A DNA stretch of 64,000 nt from Nostoc sp. NMS7 (GCF_017115085.1 NZ_JABXKJ010000172.1:42699-106698), one strand, 5' to 3'; counted from the stretch's first letter, positions 8,872 to 17,037 are shown. The notes: generated from the sequence alone by a model not told the origin. A program made the numbers and translations.

Positions 8872-9067
8872 ATGTTTATAACCACCAAAAAGCCTTTATC
8901 CCAAAGAGTAGATAATTGTCCTGTATGTCATATCAGTTTATGTCGTGATCTAAATGCCTCAATAAATATAAAGAATCCTCGGACGCACGATCTAAAAGCT
9001 CAGATTATGTCTTCATTGAAGAGTCTCACCAGAAGCTCACGCTTCCTGAGTACAGGTAAGCGTGAGT
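8872..9067 (+). pseudogene. IS200/IS605-type TnpB C-terminal remnant
   Basis: The translation contains NCPVCHISLCRDLNASINI, which matches the end of TnpB (IS605 OrfB): the second CxxC pair of the zinc finger followed by the (D)RDxNAAxNI motif that carries the last RuvC acidic residue. The upstream 300 or more codons, including the rest of the nuclease, are missing. TnpB is an RNA-guided nuclease of transposons. After the motif the DNA forms a hairpin (9036-9066), as at the right end of such elements, where the guide RNA is made. Dead as a protein gene. Confidence 0.65.
9036..9066. repeat. hairpin at presumed IS right end
   Basis: Perfect 9-bp stem CTCACGCTT (9036-9044) / AAGCGTGAG (9058-9066) with a 13-base loop, directly behind the TnpB tail. 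IS200/IS605 elements end in subterminal hairpins recognised by TnpA; this could be that structure. Inference from position and shape. Confidence 0.5.
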
Positions 9068-9205
9068 ACGTCATTCAGCACTAATCATACTGTAGGTAGA
9101 TTCCAAGGAAATCAGAAATATGAAAATATAGTTACAATAGTTACAAATATTAATAATTTCCGATTGTGGATGAAATACTGTGTCGCTGTCCCTGGAGATG
9201 GAAAA

Positions 9206-10420
9206 ATGGTTTTTATGGAAAGTAAGCGCTTGCTCTTCGTTGCTGACTTTCCATCTGTACAACTCGGTAAAGACTTTTCTGATTTAGTCCAAATACCGCC
9301 GTCGCCCCATTGTGAAGTTTGTGTAATTGTTCCAGTTCGCAATGAAGCTGAGACGTTGGCAGCAACCCTTACTGCCCTGCTACATCAAGTTGATCTAGAA
9401 GGACAGCTTTTAGATCCCAGACGCTACGAAATAATTTTGTTAGCAAATAATTGTAGCGATGATTCAGCAGCTATAGCCCGAACTTTTGCTCAACAACATC
9501 CAGATATAGCACTGCATATAGTTGAAAAAACTCTCCCTCCTGCACAAGCCTATATTGGTCGAGTGCGTCAGATTTTAATGGATGAAGCATACCGCCGTTT
9601 GTCTAGCTTAGGACGCACAAGGGGGGTAATTGCTTCAACTGATGGAGACTCGCAGGTTAGCCCAACTTGGATTGCTGCCAACCTGTACGAAATTAGTTGT
9701 GGTGCTGATGCTGTCGGTGGGCGAATTCTTGTTGAGCAAGCTGGTCGTGCTAATCTACACCCTTACGCCAGAGCTTGCTATCTGCGTGAAGTCGGCTACC
9801 GCTATTTAATTACTGAATTAGAAACTTATCTTGATCCCGACCCCCATGACAGCTTTCCGCGCCATTATCAACATTATGGAGCAAGTTTAGCAGTAACAGC
9901 AGAAATGTATGCACTGGCAGGAGGCTTACCGGCAGTGCGGACTCCTGAAGATGTAGCTTTTTACTGTGCCTTGCAACGGGTAAATGCCCGTTTTCGCCAC
10001 AGTTTATTAGTACGGGTAGTAACTTCGGCAAGACAAATCGGACGTACCAATGTTGGTTTAGCAAATCAGCTCAGTCAATGGATAGAAATGGGACAGCAAC
10101 AGCAATCATTTCTAGTCGAGCCAGCAGCAGCTATCGAAACTCGTTTTGTTGCACGTCGCCAATTACGAGTGATGTGGTGGTGCGTTCTCAATGGCTATCA
10201 GCCAGATCATAAGAGCGTCGCGTCCTTGGCAGAGATGCTGGGAGTTTCAGTGCAATGGCTTATGCAAAAATTGACCCAACCTTATACATTTGGTCAGTTG
10301 TTTGAACAAGTCGAAGAACGCCAGCAGTCAGAACAAACGTGGGCTTCGCGCTGGAAATTTGTGGAAATCCAACAAGCAATTGGAGATTTGCGCTTGCGTC
10401 TTCAGAGTTTGCGTCAGTAA
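9206..10420 (+). CDS. glycosyltransferase family 2 protein
   Basis: A 404-residue cytoplasmic GT-A glycosyltransferase. The nucleotide-binding start CVIVPVRNEAETLAATLTAL, the strand IILLANNCSDDS and the metal-binding DGD of ASTDGDSQVSP are clear; GGRI and GASLAVTAEMY with a later PEDVAFY follow in the usual order. No membrane helices are seen, so it is not a processive synthase. I place the start at the ATG 9206 (MVFMESKRLL) because GGAG lies 8 bases upstream and the longer frame runs back into the insertion-sequence end. It converges on an operon of acyl-CoA dehydrogenase, PIG-L deacetylase and NodS-like methyltransferase; these four families recur together in other bacteria, so they likely build one glycoconjugate. 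Sugar and acceptor unknown. Confidence 0.88.
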   Translation: MVFMESKRLLFVADFPSVQLGKDFSDLVQIPPSPHCEVCVIVPVRNEAETLAATLTALLHQVDLEGQLLDPRRYEIILLANNCSDDSAAIARTFAQQHPDIALHIVEKTLPPAQAYIGRVRQILMDEAYRRLSSLGRTRGVIASTDGDSQVSPTWIAANLYEISCGADAVGGRILVEQAGRANLHPYARACYLREVGYRYLITELETYLDPDPHDSFPRHYQHYGASLAVTAEMYALAGGLPAVRTPEDVAFYCALQRVNARFRHSLLVRVVTSARQIGRTNVGLANQLSQWIEMGQQQQSFLVEPAAAIETRFVARRQLRVMWWCVLNGYQPDHKSVASLAEMLGVSVQWLMQKLTQPYTFGQLFEQVEERQQSEQTWASRWKFVEIQQAIGDLRLRLQSLRQ

Positions 10421-10429
10421 TTCTTAAGG

Positions 10430-10462
10430 GGAAGCGTCACCCCAGAGTAGGGTAACGCTTCC
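10430..10462. terminator. hairpin between convergent genes
   Basis: Inverted repeat GGAAGCGTCACCC (10430-10442) / GGGTAACGCTTCC (10450-10462) with one mismatched pair and a 7-base loop, 9 bases after the glycosyltransferase stop and 15 before the end of the opposing methyltransferase gene. Probably a two-way terminator, although there is no strong T-run on either side. Confidence 0.55.
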
Positions 10463-10477
10463 AAAGTGGTTTATTTC

Positions 10478-11068
10478 TCAGACTCGCTCGAATAAATCAA
10501 GTCGATATTCTTCCTCGCGTTGACCTTTTAAATGCCGCAGTTTATTTGAGGGCAACTCCAAAAACGAGTCGTGAACTTCATCCCCAGTTAAAGGATAATC
10601 ACAGGCATAGAGTGTCCAATGAACTAAAAGTAAATGTCCTCCTAGTTCTAGGTGTTCTAAAATGCACTGTTGGGATTTTTTCAAATCTTCCCAGCTCCAG
10701 TAATAGCCAACTTCCGAGACTAGGGTCAAATCAAACATCTCATCAGGATATTCCTCTGGGACACACATAATCTGGAAGTTGACATTGGAGAGATGCTGAC
10801 AGCGCTCTTTTGCTCTATCCTGCGCCAGTTTTGATATATCAACTGAGAATAGTTTGTCACAACGCGCTTGTAACTTTTCAGTTAAAACGCCAATGGAACC
10901 ACCGATTTCAAAAGCAGACCGATAGCGCTCTTTGGGTAAAGCTGCGATCGTGGCCGCATATTTGTTAGCTTCGTATTCGCTTGTCTCAAACTTCCACGGG
11001 TCAGGATTTTCGCTGTAGAGTTTATCGAAGTAGCTGGGTGGTAGGGAATTGGATTGTAACGGGTTCAT
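10478..11068 (-). CDS. NodS-like SAM-dependent methyltransferase
   Basis: A 196-residue methyltransferase. The N-terminal NPDPWKFETSEYEANKY is characteristic of the NodS family, whose rhizobial member N-methylates the deacetylated terminal sugar of Nod factors. Motif I is FEIGGSIGVLTEKL, followed by LFSVDIS and a LTLVSEVGYYW motif IV region. I choose the ATG at 11068 rather than 11095 because it forms an ATGA overlap with the stop of the PIG-L gene, a sign of translational coupling. In other bacteria these two proteins are known as a fused deacetylase/methyltransferase, which fits the overlap. It is the last gene of a three-gene operon; expected role, methylating the amine exposed by the deacetylase (inference). 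Confidence 0.85.
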   Translation of the reverse strand: MNPLQSNSLPPSYFDKLYSENPDPWKFETSEYEANKYAATIAALPKERYRSAFEIGGSIGVLTEKLQARCDKLFSVDISKLAQDRAKERCQHLSNVNFQIMCVPEEYPDEMFDLTLVSEVGYYWSWEDLKKSQQCILEHLELGGHLLLVHWTLYACDYPLTGDEVHDSFLELPSNKLRHLKGQREEEYRLDLFERV

Positions 11069-11814
11069 CGGTTTTCTTCTATATAAACTTCCCAAGGATG
11101 AGTGAAGTTCGCTAACATTTTGGGAGTTAGGCGAAAGCCTTCTGGGTCATCATCAATTAAGTCTGTAATTTGAGAACGATAAGCAGCGATCGCTTGCTGT
11201 TTTAACTCCAGTACTGTGCTAATATTCAACCGCCAGGTTGTCACATCAAGAGATGCTGGCAGACTCCCCCGTTGCTGCCAATCCCAATCCCAAATAGGAT
11301 ACTCAATCAATCGGGGGGATAAGCGCAAACCATGCAGCACTGCATGAATTAACTTCCACGTCCCTCGGTGGTCTGCGTGAGGGTCATATCGCCACGGTAA
11401 AAAGATAATTTGTGGTGCGACTTCTGTGATATAAGCACGACAACTAGCGACTACACTTTGATACTGTATTGAAATTGACCCATCCTGCATTCTCCAGAAG
11501 GTGACATGATTAACCTCTACACCCAGCAATTTTAATGCTGATAGTGTTTCAGCCTCCCGCAAACATCGGAGTGTATCTGCGGGATATTTCCGGGAACGAG
11601 GGTGTGAAAGAGTACCATCACTGATGACTAAAACTTGCACATCACAATTTAAAGACCGTAACAGTGCGATCGCACCCCCACAACCTAATGTCTCATCATC
11701 AGGATGGGGTGCAACGATTAGTACCGGACTACAAGCTATCTCGTTAACTGAACGCCAGGGCAAAATACTAGGATTGCTTAGTGGTGATGTCATCAAGCCG
11801 AATTTATTCATCAT
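11065..11814 (-). CDS. PIG-L family (LmbE-like) deacetylase
   Basis: A 249-residue deacetylase. The zinc-binding signature PHPDDETLGCGG (about residues 36-47) and the later HADHRGTW, giving the third ligand His, define PIG-L/LmbE enzymes, which remove acetyl from N-acetylglucosamine-type groups (as in GPI anchors, mycothiol and bacillithiol). The ATG overlaps the TGA of the acyl-CoA dehydrogenase (ATGA) and its own TGA overlaps the methyltransferase ATG, so the three genes are translated as a unit. The likely substrate is a GlcNAc-type sugar set by the neighbouring glycosyltransferase (inference). Confidence 0.9.
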   Translation of the reverse strand: MMNKFGLMTSPLSNPSILPWRSVNEIACSPVLIVAPHPDDETLGCGGAIALLRSLNCDVQVLVISDGTLSHPRSRKYPADTLRCLREAETLSALKLLGVEVNHVTFWRMQDGSISIQYQSVVASCRAYITEVAPQIIFLPWRYDPHADHRGTWKLIHAVLHGLRLSPRLIEYPIWDWDWQQRGSLPASLDVTTWRLNISTVLELKQQAIAAYRSQITDLIDDDPEGFRLTPKMLANFTHPWEVYIEENR

Positions 11815-13013
11815 TCCAAAGCAAACAAGCTCTCCTTACTTTGCTGCAAGACATACTTACCGACATTTGCCAAGGCAGCATCAAAAGCAGGTTGACGCAG
11901 ATATATAGTCAAATCTCGGATAATGCGTTCTATTGGATTTGGTGGTAGTAAGCCGCGAGTCCCAACAGAACGTTGACACAAATTCATCACATCAATGCAA
12001 ATTTGTTCAATTGCTGTCCTCACCATGTTTGCATAGGCGACGAGTTGCTCGGCTTGCGGGTGGGGAACTGTAGGATCGCCACCAAACATCGGCGCATAGG
12101 CTGCTACCTGATCCGCAGCCCCGCGCAACCAGAGATTACCACTTTCAATGGCGATCGCCATTCTACCAAGCCGTTCCTGTTGATATGGATCATTTGTATA
12201 TTCCAACTTCTGGAGATACTGGCGAGTCAGGTTAAACAGTGCTTCTGCCCCACCTAGTTGCACAGCAGCAAACCGAATCACCCCAACAGACAACCAGGGC
12301 TGTCGAAAGTAATCTCCTGCGCCGCCAATTAAATAGCTCTGCTCCAACTCTACACCGCTAAAATCCACTTTGTAACTAGCAGTAGCTCGCATCCCAGAAG
12401 GTTGCCACCAAGCTGGATCACTAACTGTTGTCACTTCGTCCATCGGCACAATGCACATTTGCCAACCGCCTTCGGGCAAGACTCCATTCACGAAAGGACG
12501 TTCAACATAGCCTGCACCAGTACAAAAGGTTTTAGAACCTTCCAGCCGATAACGTCCATTCTCAAAAGGAATTATTTTGACACCATCAGCAGCTTCAGCA
12601 TTCCAAACCCCAAATATTTTCTGGCGATCGCGGGCATCACCAGCGTAGCTGATAATTTGTTCTCTAGAACCAAAAGTCTGAATCAGTTGCAGGGCGTTGA
12701 TGTGTCCTTCATAAATTCGCCCAACTGCCAGATTCCCCTGCCCCATCTGCTTTAATAATATTAAAAGCTCGTAGGTAACATTAGCATCAATTCCTGCACC
12801 CCATCCGCCTAATTCCTTCGCCAATGGTGCAGTCAACAACCCCGCCTTAGCAATCAGTTCAAACTCCTGCTTGGGAAAAGCAGTATTGTAATCTATAGCA
12901 CTGGCATTGTTTGCACAATAATCAGCAATTTCCGTGGCACGTTTTAGATCCAGAGCAATGTTGGAATCATGGGATTTTGGGATGACGACATTCTGTGATA
13001 ATTGGATGCTAAT
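11811..13013 (-). CDS. acyl-CoA dehydrogenase-like flavoprotein
   Basis: About 400 residues with the acyl-CoA dehydrogenase layout: N-terminal helical domain (AKAGLLTAPLAKELGGWG), a middle beta domain (RYRLEGSKTFCTGAGYVERP, VDFSGVELE) and a C-terminal helical domain ending in YLRQPAFDAALANVGKY. These enzymes use FAD to desaturate or otherwise oxidise acyl thioesters. The frame is open to 13346 but those extra residues overlap an insertion-sequence remnant. Family homology starts at ISIQLSQN, where an AGGAG (13024-13020) stands 6 bases before an ATT codon (13013); no ATG, GTG or TTG fits as well, so a rare ATT start is proposed. First gene of the operon with PIG-L and NodS-like genes. Confidence 0.85.
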   Translation of the reverse strand: MSIQLSQNVVIPKSHDSNIALDLKRATEIADYCANNASAIDYNTAFPKQEFELIAKAGLLTAPLAKELGGWGAGIDANVTYELLILLKQMGQGNLAVGRIYEGHINALQLIQTFGSREQIISYAGDARDRQKIFGVWNAEAADGVKIIPFENGRYRLEGSKTFCTGAGYVERPFVNGVLPEGGWQMCIVPMDEVTTVSDPAWWQPSGMRATASYKVDFSGVELEQSYLIGGAGDYFRQPWLSVGVIRFAAVQLGGAEALFNLTRQYLQKLEYTNDPYQQERLGRMAIAIESGNLWLRGAADQVAAYAPMFGGDPTVPHPQAEQLVAYANMVRTAIEQICIDVMNLCQRSVGTRGLLPPNPIERIIRDLTIYLRQPAFDAALANVGKYVLQQSKESLFALE

Positions 13014-13201
13014 AACCGACTCCTTTCTGTAACATTTCTTTATATAATTATTGATAGTAATCAAATTAAGCCGATTAATACCTCTATCTTTTGTGTGATT
13101 GTATACTCCATAAAAAGGGAGAAAATTAAAACACCTGTAAGAGGTTGTTTTAAAAGCATCTTTTGCTCTTATAGTTAGCACAATCAAGCATCTGAGTACA
13201 T

Positions 13202-13330
13202 GACTATTTGCGGCGACGTGGGATTTGGTTAACAATACCACGCAAGTCGAATCAATGCAGAGGGGATAAGTTTGACAAATCGATTTATCGCCAGCGCAAC
13301 CTACTTGAGCGATGCAACAAAGCCGCTTAA
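13202..13330 (+). pseudogene. IS5-type transposase C-terminal remnant
   Basis: In this frame the plus strand reads YLRRRGIWLTIPRKSN, then KFDKSIYRQRNLLERC before a stop. This matches the end of DDE transposases of the IS5-like group (IPxxSN ... DKxxYRxRNxVER), where the last Glu is catalytic. Only about 40 codons remain. It lies upstream of the acyl-CoA dehydrogenase gene on the opposite strand and explains why the extended dehydrogenase frame looks unnatural. Confidence 0.55.
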
Positions 13331-13421
13331 AAGAGATATTACCCAAAGAAGATTTAAAGTACTATCAGCCGATCCCAAAGGTTTTGACCGAGATGGAGAT
13401 GGCATCGCGTATGAACGGTAG
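13272..13421 (+). pseudogene. possible fragment of a DxDxDG calcium-binding (Excalibur-like) protein
   Basis: A 49-codon frame beginning at a TTG ends in DPKGFDRDGDGIAYER. The DxDxDGxAxE pattern is that of Excalibur-type calcium-binding tails. It overlaps the transposase remnant in another frame, and only the last 17 codons look protein-like. Probably the end of a gene cut by past transposition. Confidence 0.3.
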
Positions 13422-13474
13422 AAGCAGCAACATGAGTTTAGTTGCTGCCTCATCCCTGATTGAGCAGCTAATAG

Positions 13475-13852
13475 TTAAGACTGCGGATTTTGCCGAAGCC
13501 CTAACAAGTTTCCGTCAATATCCTTGAAGACAGATAATTGCACTCCATGACCGACATCGGTAATTGGCCCAACTTCAACTCCTTTTTCAATCAGGCTTTG
13601 ACGAGCAACAACTATATTGTTTACAACAAAGGTACTAACAGTATTACCTGTTTCAACTGAGTTACTTAAGTTCAGTCCAATTGCAAAGCGCCCAATATCA
13701 GGGAGGCTCAACTGTCTCCAGTTAGGAGTGTCATATTTGTCTTCAGGAACAAATCCGAGCTTGGACTTGTACCACTCGACACTAGCTTCCAGATTCGTAA
13801 CGTCTACTTTAGTGATAAAACTATATTCACCAAAGGTATTTTTCAATGTCAT
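13475..13852 (-). CDS. VOC family protein
   Basis: A 125-residue single-domain glyoxalase/bleomycin-resistance-type protein: strand TKVDVTNLEASVEWYKSKLGF at the start (the family's first helix-strand unit), FVVNNIVVARQSLIEKGVEV in the second half, and the closing VFKDIDGNLLGL typical of the fold. The usual metal ligands are not all obvious, so it may bind rather than convert its ligand. Monocistronic, just upstream (on the same strand) of the aldo-keto reductase. Related only distantly to the VOC protein at 3433-3843. Confidence 0.8.
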   Translation of the reverse strand: MTLKNTFGEYSFITKVDVTNLEASVEWYKSKLGFVPEDKYDTPNWRQLSLPDIGRFAIGLNLSNSVETGNTVSTFVVNNIVVARQSLIEKGVEVGPITDVGHGVQLSVFKDIDGNLLGLRQNPQS

Positions 13853-13954
13853 AATTTACTGTACTAATCCAAAACTTTTGCCAACTATAGATATTATCAA
13901 CCTTTTTGAAGATTAAAAATACTGTAACTTTATCGGTAAACAGTAGTTTAATAT

Positions 13955-15019
13955 TTACCCTAACCAAGCGGGATTCATGGCTGTACTGTCATTTTGGGTT
14001 GTAGTCTTATATCGTTCGTACTCCCCTTTAGCCGCGGCCTCACGGGTACGCGCTAACAGTGCTGTAACTTGTGCCTGATCCATTGGCTTAAACGTGCGGA
14101 CTGCTTCAAACGCCTGGTCTAAAATTCTCATGCTGTCGATGCCCGTAATTACAACTGAGGTTGGCAAATTCATGGCGTAGTGCAGGCACTCGATCGCACT
14201 GACTGTATTGCTTCTAAGAATGTAAGACTCCCCGATGGTTTTCATTGCCAGCACACCAATGTTGTCTTTTACTAGCACAGGTAAAACCTGATGTTCAAAA
14301 CTTCTAAAATGGGCATCCATCACATTCAAGGGCATCTGCACGGTGTCGAAACGGAAACCATTTTGTGTGGCAGTTGAGAGCATCTGAAGGTGAATCTGGG
14401 GATTTTTGTGTCCTGTGAAACCGATATAGCGAATTTTGCCCGCTTTCTGGGCTTCCACGACTGCCTCCATTGAGCCGCCAGTGCCAAAGACTCGATCGGG
14501 GTCTTCAAATCGCAGTATTTCATGATGCTGGATTAAATCAATGTGATCTACCTGCAAATCTTTGAGTGATTCATCAATCTGCATCTTGGCAGCGCCTTTG
14601 GTGCGACCATCGATTTTGGTCATTAAGAAGACCTTTTGCCGATAACCATTCTTAAGAGCATTCCCCATCCAACGGTGGCTACGTCCGTCGTGATAGTCCC
14701 AAGAGTTATCCATAAAGTTGATGCCGCGATCAATGGCACTGCGGATCAGCTTGATACTTTCTTGCTCCTCTTGAATTTTTCCAATGTGATACCCCCCCAA
14801 GCCAATTACAGATACTTGTTCTTGGGTACGTCCGAGGGTACGATATAACATCTCGCCGCGTCGAGTTGGAGTGGCTGTTTCGGCTAGCAGTTGATTCGTT
14901 TGCTCAACAGGTTGTGTTTGGGCCAAGAGTGGCTGCAAAAATCCTTCGGAAGCCAGTCCTGCTGCCACTAATCCCGAAGCGGAGGCAGCTTTCAATAAGC
15001 TACGTCTACTGATATCCAT
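13955..15019 (-). CDS. aldo/keto reductase with Tat signal
   Basis: A 354-residue protein. The N-terminus SRRSLLKAASASGLVAAGL is a twin-arginine signal, so it should be exported folded, probably with cofactor. The mature part is an aldo-keto reductase barrel with the catalytic tetrad visible: Asp104 and Tyr109 in NFMDNSWDYHDGRSH, Lys135 in LMTKIDG and His165 or His166 in DLIQHHEI. These enzymes reduce aldehydes and ketones or oxidise alcohols with NAD(P)H. Tat-exported forms are common in cyanobacteria, but the extracytoplasmic substrate is unknown. TatA is encoded elsewhere in this window. Confidence 0.88.
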   Translation of the reverse strand: MDISRRSLLKAASASGLVAAGLASEGFLQPLLAQTQPVEQTNQLLAETATPTRRGEMLYRTLGRTQEQVSVIGLGGYHIGKIQEEQESIKLIRSAIDRGINFMDNSWDYHDGRSHRWMGNALKNGYRQKVFLMTKIDGRTKGAAKMQIDESLKDLQVDHIDLIQHHEILRFEDPDRVFGTGGSMEAVVEAQKAGKIRYIGFTGHKNPQIHLQMLSTATQNGFRFDTVQMPLNVMDAHFRSFEHQVLPVLVKDNIGVLAMKTIGESYILRSNTVSAIECLHYAMNLPTSVVITGIDSMRILDQAFEAVRTFKPMDQAQVTALLARTREAAAKGEYERYKTTTQNDSTAMNPAWLG

Positions 15020-15146
15020 AACTATCTTTTACAAGTAACAATCGGAAATGAGTTGTATCGTAGCACGACAATCTCGCAAAAAAATTCTAACTCAGGTGTG
15101 TTTTGAGACATTGGACTTCACAGACAAAATACGCCTGTGATTCCGA

Positions 15147-15857
15147 TTAGATGTCTGGTTTTTGCAGCCATCGGGCAACCATACCCGCCAAAACTCCACC
15201 TAAAATGGGGAAGACGATGAAAATCCAAAGGTCAGTCAATGCCCAGCCGCGAGTAAAGATAGCTGTGGCTAGCGATCGCACCGGATTGACGCTGGCATTG
15301 GTAATAGGAATCAGGATAAGATGGGCCAAGATCAGCGCTAAACCTATGGGGATTGGTGCAGACAGCTTGAGAGCGCGAAAAGATGTTACGCTCAAGATCA
15401 GCAGCACAAAGCCACAGGTAACGATGAATTCGGCTAATGCACAAGCCCACCAGCTATAGTTACCAGGGGAGTGAATTCCCACCCCATTAGAACCAAAGTT
15501 GGCTGTTGTAAACTCCGGCTTGCCCATGCAAATCAAAAACAGGATAGTAGTCCCCCAAATTCCGCCAAGAACTTGACTGCCGATATATGGCAAAACGTCT
15601 CCGAAATAAAACCGATTGGCTACCCAAAAACCAATTGTGACTGCGGGGTTGACGTGACATCCACTGATCGAACCAAAAGTATAGGCGGCAGTCAACAAAC
15701 TTAAGCCAAAAGCGATCGCCACCCCAGTAACTCCAACCCAAGGTACTGCACTAGAAATCACCGCAGTACCCACGCCCATCAGAACCAACCAAGCTGTACC
15801 TAGAGCTTCCGCCAAACATCGTTTTGCTAAGGAGTAACGATTCATGATAACTGCCAT
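15147..15857 (-). CDS. aqpZ: aquaporin Z-type water channel
   Basis: A 236-residue six-helix major intrinsic protein. The first pore motif is intact (SGCHVNPAVTIG, NPA at residues 70-72). The second reads NASVNPVRSL (191-195): the usual NPA-R is NPV-R here. The AHLILIPIT segment with His180 and Arg194 matches the selectivity filter of AqpZ, hence water specificity. Inner membrane. The start could be the first Met or Met5; neither has a clear ribosome site. Monocistronic. Confidence 0.9.
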   Translation of the reverse strand: MAVIMNRYSLAKRCLAEALGTAWLVLMGVGTAVISSAVPWVGVTGVAIAFGLSLLTAAYTFGSISGCHVNPAVTIGFWVANRFYFGDVLPYIGSQVLGGIWGTTILFLICMGKPEFTTANFGSNGVGIHSPGNYSWWACALAEFIVTCGFVLLILSVTSFRALKLSAPIPIGLALILAHLILIPITNASVNPVRSLATAIFTRGWALTDLWIFIVFPILGGVLAGMVARWLQKPDI

Positions 15858-16292
15858 AACTGGCTAGACGTGATTAATACTTGCATACATTAGCCGAATG
15901 ACATTAATATCAATACTCGCTTCTGGATTATTAAGTATAAAAGGTAACAACATACTATTGATTGGCTGATTTAAAGGACTTCCAAAAAATAAATCATCCT
16001 AAATTATTTGTATATTTGTAGAGGGTATTGCAATAGGCCCCAACGATGAGATATTTTGTTAATTGGAAGACCCTAAAAACTTGATGAAAAATTAAATTTA
16101 TTCCCTTTGTACATAGCTTTAGACAAATCTGGCTTTTCCTTACAGCACTTTTCATTTCCATAAACTACAAAGCAGATAGTAGCACAGCAATGCTGTACCA
16201 TAGGGCGTGATCTTATTTACCTGAAAACATTGGTGTGCTTTACAGTGTACCAGAGATGAATGCAGAGTTATCGCCAGACAATTAAGGGGAAA
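15858..16292. other. intergenic region, no gene seen
   Basis: 435 bases between the divergent aquaporin and transaldolase-like genes. AT-rich, without an open frame of note or a clear hairpin; it presumably holds both promoters, but I cannot point to convincing -35/-10 boxes. Confidence 0.5.
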
Positions 16293-16931
16293 ATGATGGC
16301 TATTTATCTAGACAGTGCGATCGCATCTGAAGCTGAAGTTGTTAAGCTTTGGGGATGGGTAAAAGGGATTACAACAAATCCCACGCTGTTGGCTCAAAGC
16401 GATACCCCACCGGAAACCACGCTCAAAAAATTGGTTGCCTTGACAAATGGCCCGTTATACTATCAACTTGTGGCATCTGATAAAAATGGGATGCTAGCTG
16501 AAGGTAGAAAAGCTTTCGAGATTATTGGTTCACAAACAATTTTAAAGATTCCCGCAACACCGTTAGGTTTTGAAGTGGTGGCGAGTCTATCCTCAGAAAT
16601 TACCTGTGCGGTGACAGCAATTTACAGTGCAGCACAGGCAGCAGTAGCACGGGAAGCTGGAGCTAAAATTGCCATAGCTTATGTCAATCGCGCTAGCCGG
16701 TTGTTAGGTGACGGTATTGCTTTGGTGCGGGATATGGCTAGCGTACTCCAAGGTAGCGATATTGAAATCTTGGCAGCTAGTATCAAATCTCCTGAAGAAG
16801 CAGCCGCGTCGTTGCAAGCTGGAGCGGCTCATTTGACTTTACCACTGGCAATGTTGCAGGCGATCGCTACTGATGAATTTTCCCAAAAAACGGTTGAAGA
16901 ATTTGCTAAAACAGGCATTGGCTTAAAATAA
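16293..16931 (+). CDS. transaldolase / fructose-6-phosphate aldolase family protein
   Basis: About 212 residues, the length of the small FSA/TalC-type transaldolases rather than full transaldolase. The Schiff-base Lys lies in TILKIPAT, and YLDSA, GITTNPTLL and CAVTAIYSAAQA are the conserved flanking strands. These enzymes transfer or cleave dihydroxyacetone units (pentose phosphate pathway or fructose-6-phosphate aldol cleavage). The start is set at ATG 16293 (16296 is also possible) because AAGGGG lies 6-7 bases upstream; the longer frame to 16260 adds no conserved residues. A 30-residue membrane peptide gene follows after 13 bases. Confidence 0.88.
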   Translation: MMAIYLDSAIASEAEVVKLWGWVKGITTNPTLLAQSDTPPETTLKKLVALTNGPLYYQLVASDKNGMLAEGRKAFEIIGSQTILKIPATPLGFEVVASLSSEITCAVTAIYSAAQAAVAREAGAKIAIAYVNRASRLLGDGIALVRDMASVLQGSDIEILAASIKSPEEAAASLQAGAAHLTLPLAMLQAIATDEFSQKTVEEFAKTGIGLK

Positions 16932-16944
16932 TTCGTAATTAAAT

Positions 16945-17037
16945 ATGAGTTTGTCAGATATCCCTAATCTCTGGGTTCCTCTAGCACTTTTAGGTTTAAT
17001 TGTTATAGCTGCTGTATTTTTCAGTCGCAGCAGTTGA
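16945..17037 (+). CDS. single-helix membrane micropeptide
   Basis: A 30-codon frame, 13 bases after the transaldolase-like gene. It reads MSLSDIPNLW, then a clean hydrophobic helix and a short polar SRSS end. This resembles the small one-helix subunits of photosynthetic complexes in size and layout, but I cannot match it to a named one (PetL, PetN, PsbM, PsbT, PsaM and others differ). No strong ribosome site is seen; it could be translated by coupling. Real or chance remains open. Confidence 0.4.
   Translation: MSLSDIPNLWVPLALLGLIVIAAVFFSRSS

Noticed and set aside
8872..9084. 70-codon frame as a real small zinc-finger protein
   Set aside because: The conserved part is just the end of TnpB, and the frame runs on into the IS end; better explained as a remnant.
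11811..13346. 511-residue version of the acyl-CoA dehydrogenase
   Set aside because: The first 111 residues overlap a transposase remnant on the other strand and do not resemble the family.
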